Source of the DNA: JANMJD01 sp963828405
GTDB taxonomy: Bacteria; Actinomycetota; Acidimicrobiia; Acidimicrobiales; Ilumatobacteraceae
DNA: 8,921 nucleotides
Reading direction: 5' to 3'
NCBI GenBank assembly: GCA_963828405.1
Contig: CAWHEG010000003.1
Location: 1 to 8,921 of the forward strand
Positions 7,495-8,921 of this stretch are shown one piece after another (within the stretch, counting starts at the first letter, position 1; each line of letters opens with the position of its first letter). Position numbers and translations under genes: made by a program. Below the pieces are notes generated by a model. That model was not told where the DNA came from and made no database searches. It saw only the letters and a list, made by a program, of their open reading frames with translations.

Positions 7495-7863
7495 GTTCGA
7501 CCCCCCTTCCGGAGGATCGCCCTGCAGCTCATCGACACGTTTGCAGTATGAGCCACAGCGCCCACCGTCCTGCCAGAGCGGAAGGTCACATGCCCCTTCT
7601 CAACTGGGGGCACGCCCTCCCACCTCGCCGTACTGGCCAAACCGCGCCGATGCAACTGCACCCGGTATCCACCGGTTGCGATCGGATTCGAGACCACGGC
7701 ACACCGCACGATATCGCTCAGCTACTGCGCCCTGATCGGAACCACGGACGATCGCTCTCGTGACCGGAAGCGGCCTTGGGCCAATGGCGAATTGTGGAGA
7801 CGAAGCGTCGAACGTGCCGGCTCGTCCAGACGTCCGTGCCGCGTCCAGCAGCACGCGACGGGG
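7495..7863. other. 369-bp intergenic region between lipoprotein and hepT
   Basis: No gene is supported. Short open frames on both strands lack recognisable domains. The part next to 7494 holds the lipoprotein ribosome binding site and presumably its promoter, although no convincing -35/-10 pair is seen. A weak inverted repeat (CGACG/CGTCG) overlaps the hepT stop without a T run, so no clear terminator is present. Confidence 0.45.
7501..7508 (-). promoter_or_regulatory. ribosome binding site of the lipoprotein gene
   Basis: On the minus strand AAGGGGGG lies 6 nt before the GTG at 7494. It is one of the few strong Shine-Dalgarno-like sequences in this window and fixes the start codon. Confidence 0.65.
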
Positions 7864-8214
7864 CTATTCGTCGTGGTCGGACAGCTGCTCAGCGGCTGAC
7901 CGGAGCAGTCCGAGCAGCGAAGGGATGTCGTCTTGAGCTGCGGCCACGAGGATGTCGACATCGACCGTTGCGTAGCCGTGCACGATCCGGTTGCGGACTC
8001 GGATGGGATCACGCCATCCAATGTCAGAGCGAAGCGATCGCGTCTGCTCACTGACTTGGCTCGCTGCCTCGCCGAGCACCGCGAAGTTCCACAAGATGGC
8101 ATCGCGCCGGTCTCGGTTCGCCACGATCTCGTCGGCCGTTGAATCGCCGACGAGTTCGACGATGCGCTCGGCCGCGTCGATCATCTCCGCCAACAGGAGG
8201 CGGTCACGCTGCAT
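7864..8214 (-). CDS. hepT: HepT-like HEPN toxin (DUF86 family)
   Basis: A 116-residue, all-helical HEPN-domain protein of the HepT/DUF86 family, the toxin half of a MntA-HepT type VII toxin-antitoxin system. The diagnostic RX4HXY motif is present as RNRIVHGY (Arg74, His79, Tyr81). These residues form the RNase site in HEPN toxins, and in characterised HepT the motif tyrosine is the one AMPylated by MntA. Upstream helices carry the usual RDAILWNFAVLGEAA segment (37-51). The ATG at 8214 lies inside the last codons of the upstream antitoxin gene; the 11-bp overlap implies translational coupling, so the toxin is made only with its neutraliser. The target RNA cannot be inferred from the sequence. 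All key residues are intact, so the pair is probably functional. Confidence 0.93.
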   Translation of the reverse strand: MQRDRLLLAEMIDAAERIVELVGDSTADEIVANRDRRDAILWNFAVLGEAASQVSEQTRSLRSDIGWRDPIRVRNRIVHGYATVDVDILVAAAQDDIPSLLGLLRSAAEQLSDHDE

Positions 8215-8521
8215 ACAGTGTCCGGGCCTCCTGCTCGACTCGTTCGCGGATCATCCGATGCAGCGCCTTACGCGAGACAAGGTCTACCGGACGACCGAAC
8301 AGGGCTGCGAGTTCGTCTTCGAGTCGGTTGATGGCGAAGCCGAGCCGGGCGTCGGGTCCGGCAACGTAGAGCAGGTCGACATCGCTGACGTCGGTCTGCT
8401 CGCCACGAACGACCGACCCGAACAAGGCCAGTTCCTTGAGGCCGAAGCGGTCACAGATGTCGGCGATCCGCGCCGGATCGATCTGTCGGCCGTCGATCAC
8501 CAGCACGGACTCCGAGTTCAC
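8204..8521 (-). CDS. mntA: MntA-like nucleotidyltransferase antitoxin
   Basis: A minimal nucleotidyltransferase of about 105 residues. The signature GSX10DXD is exact: Gly35-Ser36, ten residues, Asp47-Val-Asp49 (LFGSVVRGEQTDVSDVDLLY), with a likely third metal ligand at Asp80 in RPVDLV. In characterised systems MntA neutralises HepT by transferring AMP groups from ATP to the tyrosine of the RX4HXY motif; the same mechanism is inferred here because both motifs are intact. The antitoxin gene comes first and overlaps hepT by 11 bp. The start is uncertain. I chose the GTG at 8521 (VNSESVLVIDGRQ) because it gives family length; the frame stays open to an ATG at 8626, but that adds a residue stretch of no recognised type. 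No clear ribosome binding site is seen. Confidence 0.9.
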   Translation of the reverse strand: MNSESVLVIDGRQIDPARIADICDRFGLKELALFGSVVRGEQTDVSDVDLLYVAGPDARLGFAINRLEDELAALFGRPVDLVSRKALHRMIRERVEQEARTLYAA

Positions 8522-8793
8522 ACGACAATTCTGCCATCTTGGGCACCTCAACGCGCCGCCCGGCATCCGCTGCGACAACGGGAGCCCAACACAGCGCCCC
8601 GATGACGAGCGTCCGAGATCCACCATCGCTCGTCAGCGAAGGTGTGGAGCACCGCTCGATGTTCGCGGTGCAATCCCGTCGTTGCGTGATCGATACTTGC
8701 GAACGGACATGGCTTCGGCCCGTGTAGTCGACCGGCTTTGGCCGGTCACGGCCGGGCTGCACAGGGGCTTGTGAGGCTCGTACTCGAGACGAG
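8522..8793. other. intergenic region upstream of mntA
   Basis: No gene is supported. The stretch should contain the mntA-hepT promoter, but no clear elements stand out. Two inverted repeats occur near its right end and are listed separately (8730-8747 and 8776-8794). Confidence 0.4.
8730..8747. repeat. perfect 7-bp hairpin, GACCGGC/GCCGGTC
   Basis: GACCGGC (8730-8736) and GCCGGTC (8741-8747) pair perfectly around a TTTG loop. There is no following T run on either strand, so it is either a weak terminator or a structural repeat at the island end. Confidence 0.45.
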
Positions 8794-8794
8794 C
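8776..8794. repeat. near-palindrome beside the right arm-type site
   Basis: GCTCGT (8776-8781) and ACGAGC (8789-8794) form an inverted repeat around ACTCGAG, which itself contains the palindrome CTCGAG. It abuts, and shares one base with, the right arm-like repeat. It could be an operator, a recombination-related site or chance. Confidence 0.35.
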
Positions 8795-8812
8795 GTGCCA
8801 TATCCGTGCCAC
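8794..8812 (-). repeat. right arm-type site: tandem GTGGCACG/ATGGCACG, 11-bp spacing
   Basis: Read on the minus strand, GTGGCACGGATATGGCACG contains two near-identical octamers 11 bp apart. It matches the site at 4009-4027 at 16 of 19 positions, in inverted orientation, so the pair points inward from both sides of the island. This suggests a second arm of the attachment site near the right end of the element. Confidence 0.5.
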
Positions 8813-8815
8813 AAC

Positions 8816-8921
8816 TCAGCAAAGTTCTGCACTATTGGACGGACTCAGCAACACGAGGAAACATGGCTTTAGCTGGTCAAATACGGAAATCGCCTGCTCG
8901 CCGATCTGCGCCCAGGCAAAT
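8816..8921 (-). CDS. possible C-terminal fragment of an unknown protein running in from the right edge
   Basis: A minus-strand frame is open from the window edge to a TGA at 8818-8816, about 34 codons. It translates as AWAQIGEQAISVFDQLK, then a hydrophobic stretch, ending SNSAELC. The first nine codons all end in G or C, as in real genes of this window, and later codons drift to A/T. It stops 3 bp before the right arm-like repeat. I do not recognise it. A competing plus-strand frame starts at ATG 8863 (MALAGQIRKSP) behind a GAGG, but its third codon positions are mostly A or T. Neither can be settled from this edge. Confidence 0.3.
   Translation of the reverse strand, partial: FAWAQIGEQAISVFDQLKPCFLVLLSPSNSAELC

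Larger units (their letters stand above)
3875..8921. mobile_element. tRNA-Gly-integrated genomic island, right end not seen
   Basis: The region starts at the tRNA-Gly 3' end and contains a tyrosine recombinase gene next to the tRNA, inward-facing arm-like repeats at 4009-4027 and 8794-8812, long stretches without genes and a MntA-HepT toxin-antitoxin pair. These are typical of a small integrative element. The hydrolase and lipoprotein genes lie between the two repeats and would be cargo. No conjugation, replication or phage structural genes are seen in the window, and no excisionase is recognised. The right attachment site is not found before 8921, so the extent is provisional. Confidence 0.55.

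Noticed and set aside
8671..8690. AATCCCGTC-like stretch as a possible attR copy of the tRNA 3' end.
   Set aside because: Only about seven consecutive bases match the T-arm; the acceptor stem sequence and CCA context are absent.
8451..8822. Minus-strand open frame of 123 codons overlapping mntA.
   Set aside because: It runs out of frame over the start of mntA and lacks any recognisable domain; the mntA frame carries the GSX10DXD motif.
1..8921. CRISPR arrays and insertion sequences.
   Set aside because: No regularly spaced repeats of CRISPR length and no transposase motifs or terminal inverted repeats were seen.

Overview
The window is GC-rich DNA with frequent GTG starts, few good Shine-Dalgarno sites and proteins that resemble actinobacterial families. 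Dcd is very close to the mycobacterial type, and there is a secreted neocarzinostatin-like domain and a mycobacterial-style HSL-family lipase. I read it as an actinobacterial chromosome, possibly of the Acidimicrobiia type; the exact lineage is an inference.

Left part (1-3902) looks like ordinary chromosome. A TTC38-family tetratricopeptide-like protein (about 178-1473, +) overlaps by 4 bp a polytopic GT-C-like membrane protein (1470-3113, +). Convergent to it is dcd (3215-3778, -), a dCTP deaminase that may be bifunctional. Divergent from dcd, about 50 bp away, is a complete tRNA-Gly(CCC) gene with encoded CCA (3829-3902, +).

Right part (about 3903 to the window end) looks like an integrated element that used the 3' end of the tRNA-Gly as its attachment site. 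Next to the tRNA is a tyrosine recombinase gene (4051-5167, -) broken by a single extra base near 4410-4414. After about 700 bp without a recognisable gene come an HSL-family alpha/beta hydrolase (5867-6769, -), a small lipoprotein with a neocarzinostatin-like domain (6997-7494, -) and a MntA-HepT (nucleotidyltransferase/HEPN) toxin-antitoxin pair (7864-8521, -).

The main structural signal beyond the genes is a pair of 19-nt sites. GTTGCACGGATGTTGCACG lies between the tRNA and int (4009-4027, +). GTGGCACGGATATGGCACG lies near the window end (8794-8812, on the - strand). They match at 16 of 19 positions. Each is a tandem 8-mer with 11-bp, one-helical-turn spacing, and they point inward from the two ends of the island. 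They look like integrase arm-type sites and suggest that the right boundary lies close to, or just beyond, the right edge of the window. The toxin-antitoxin pair would then be stabilising cargo of an element whose own integrase is probably inactive.
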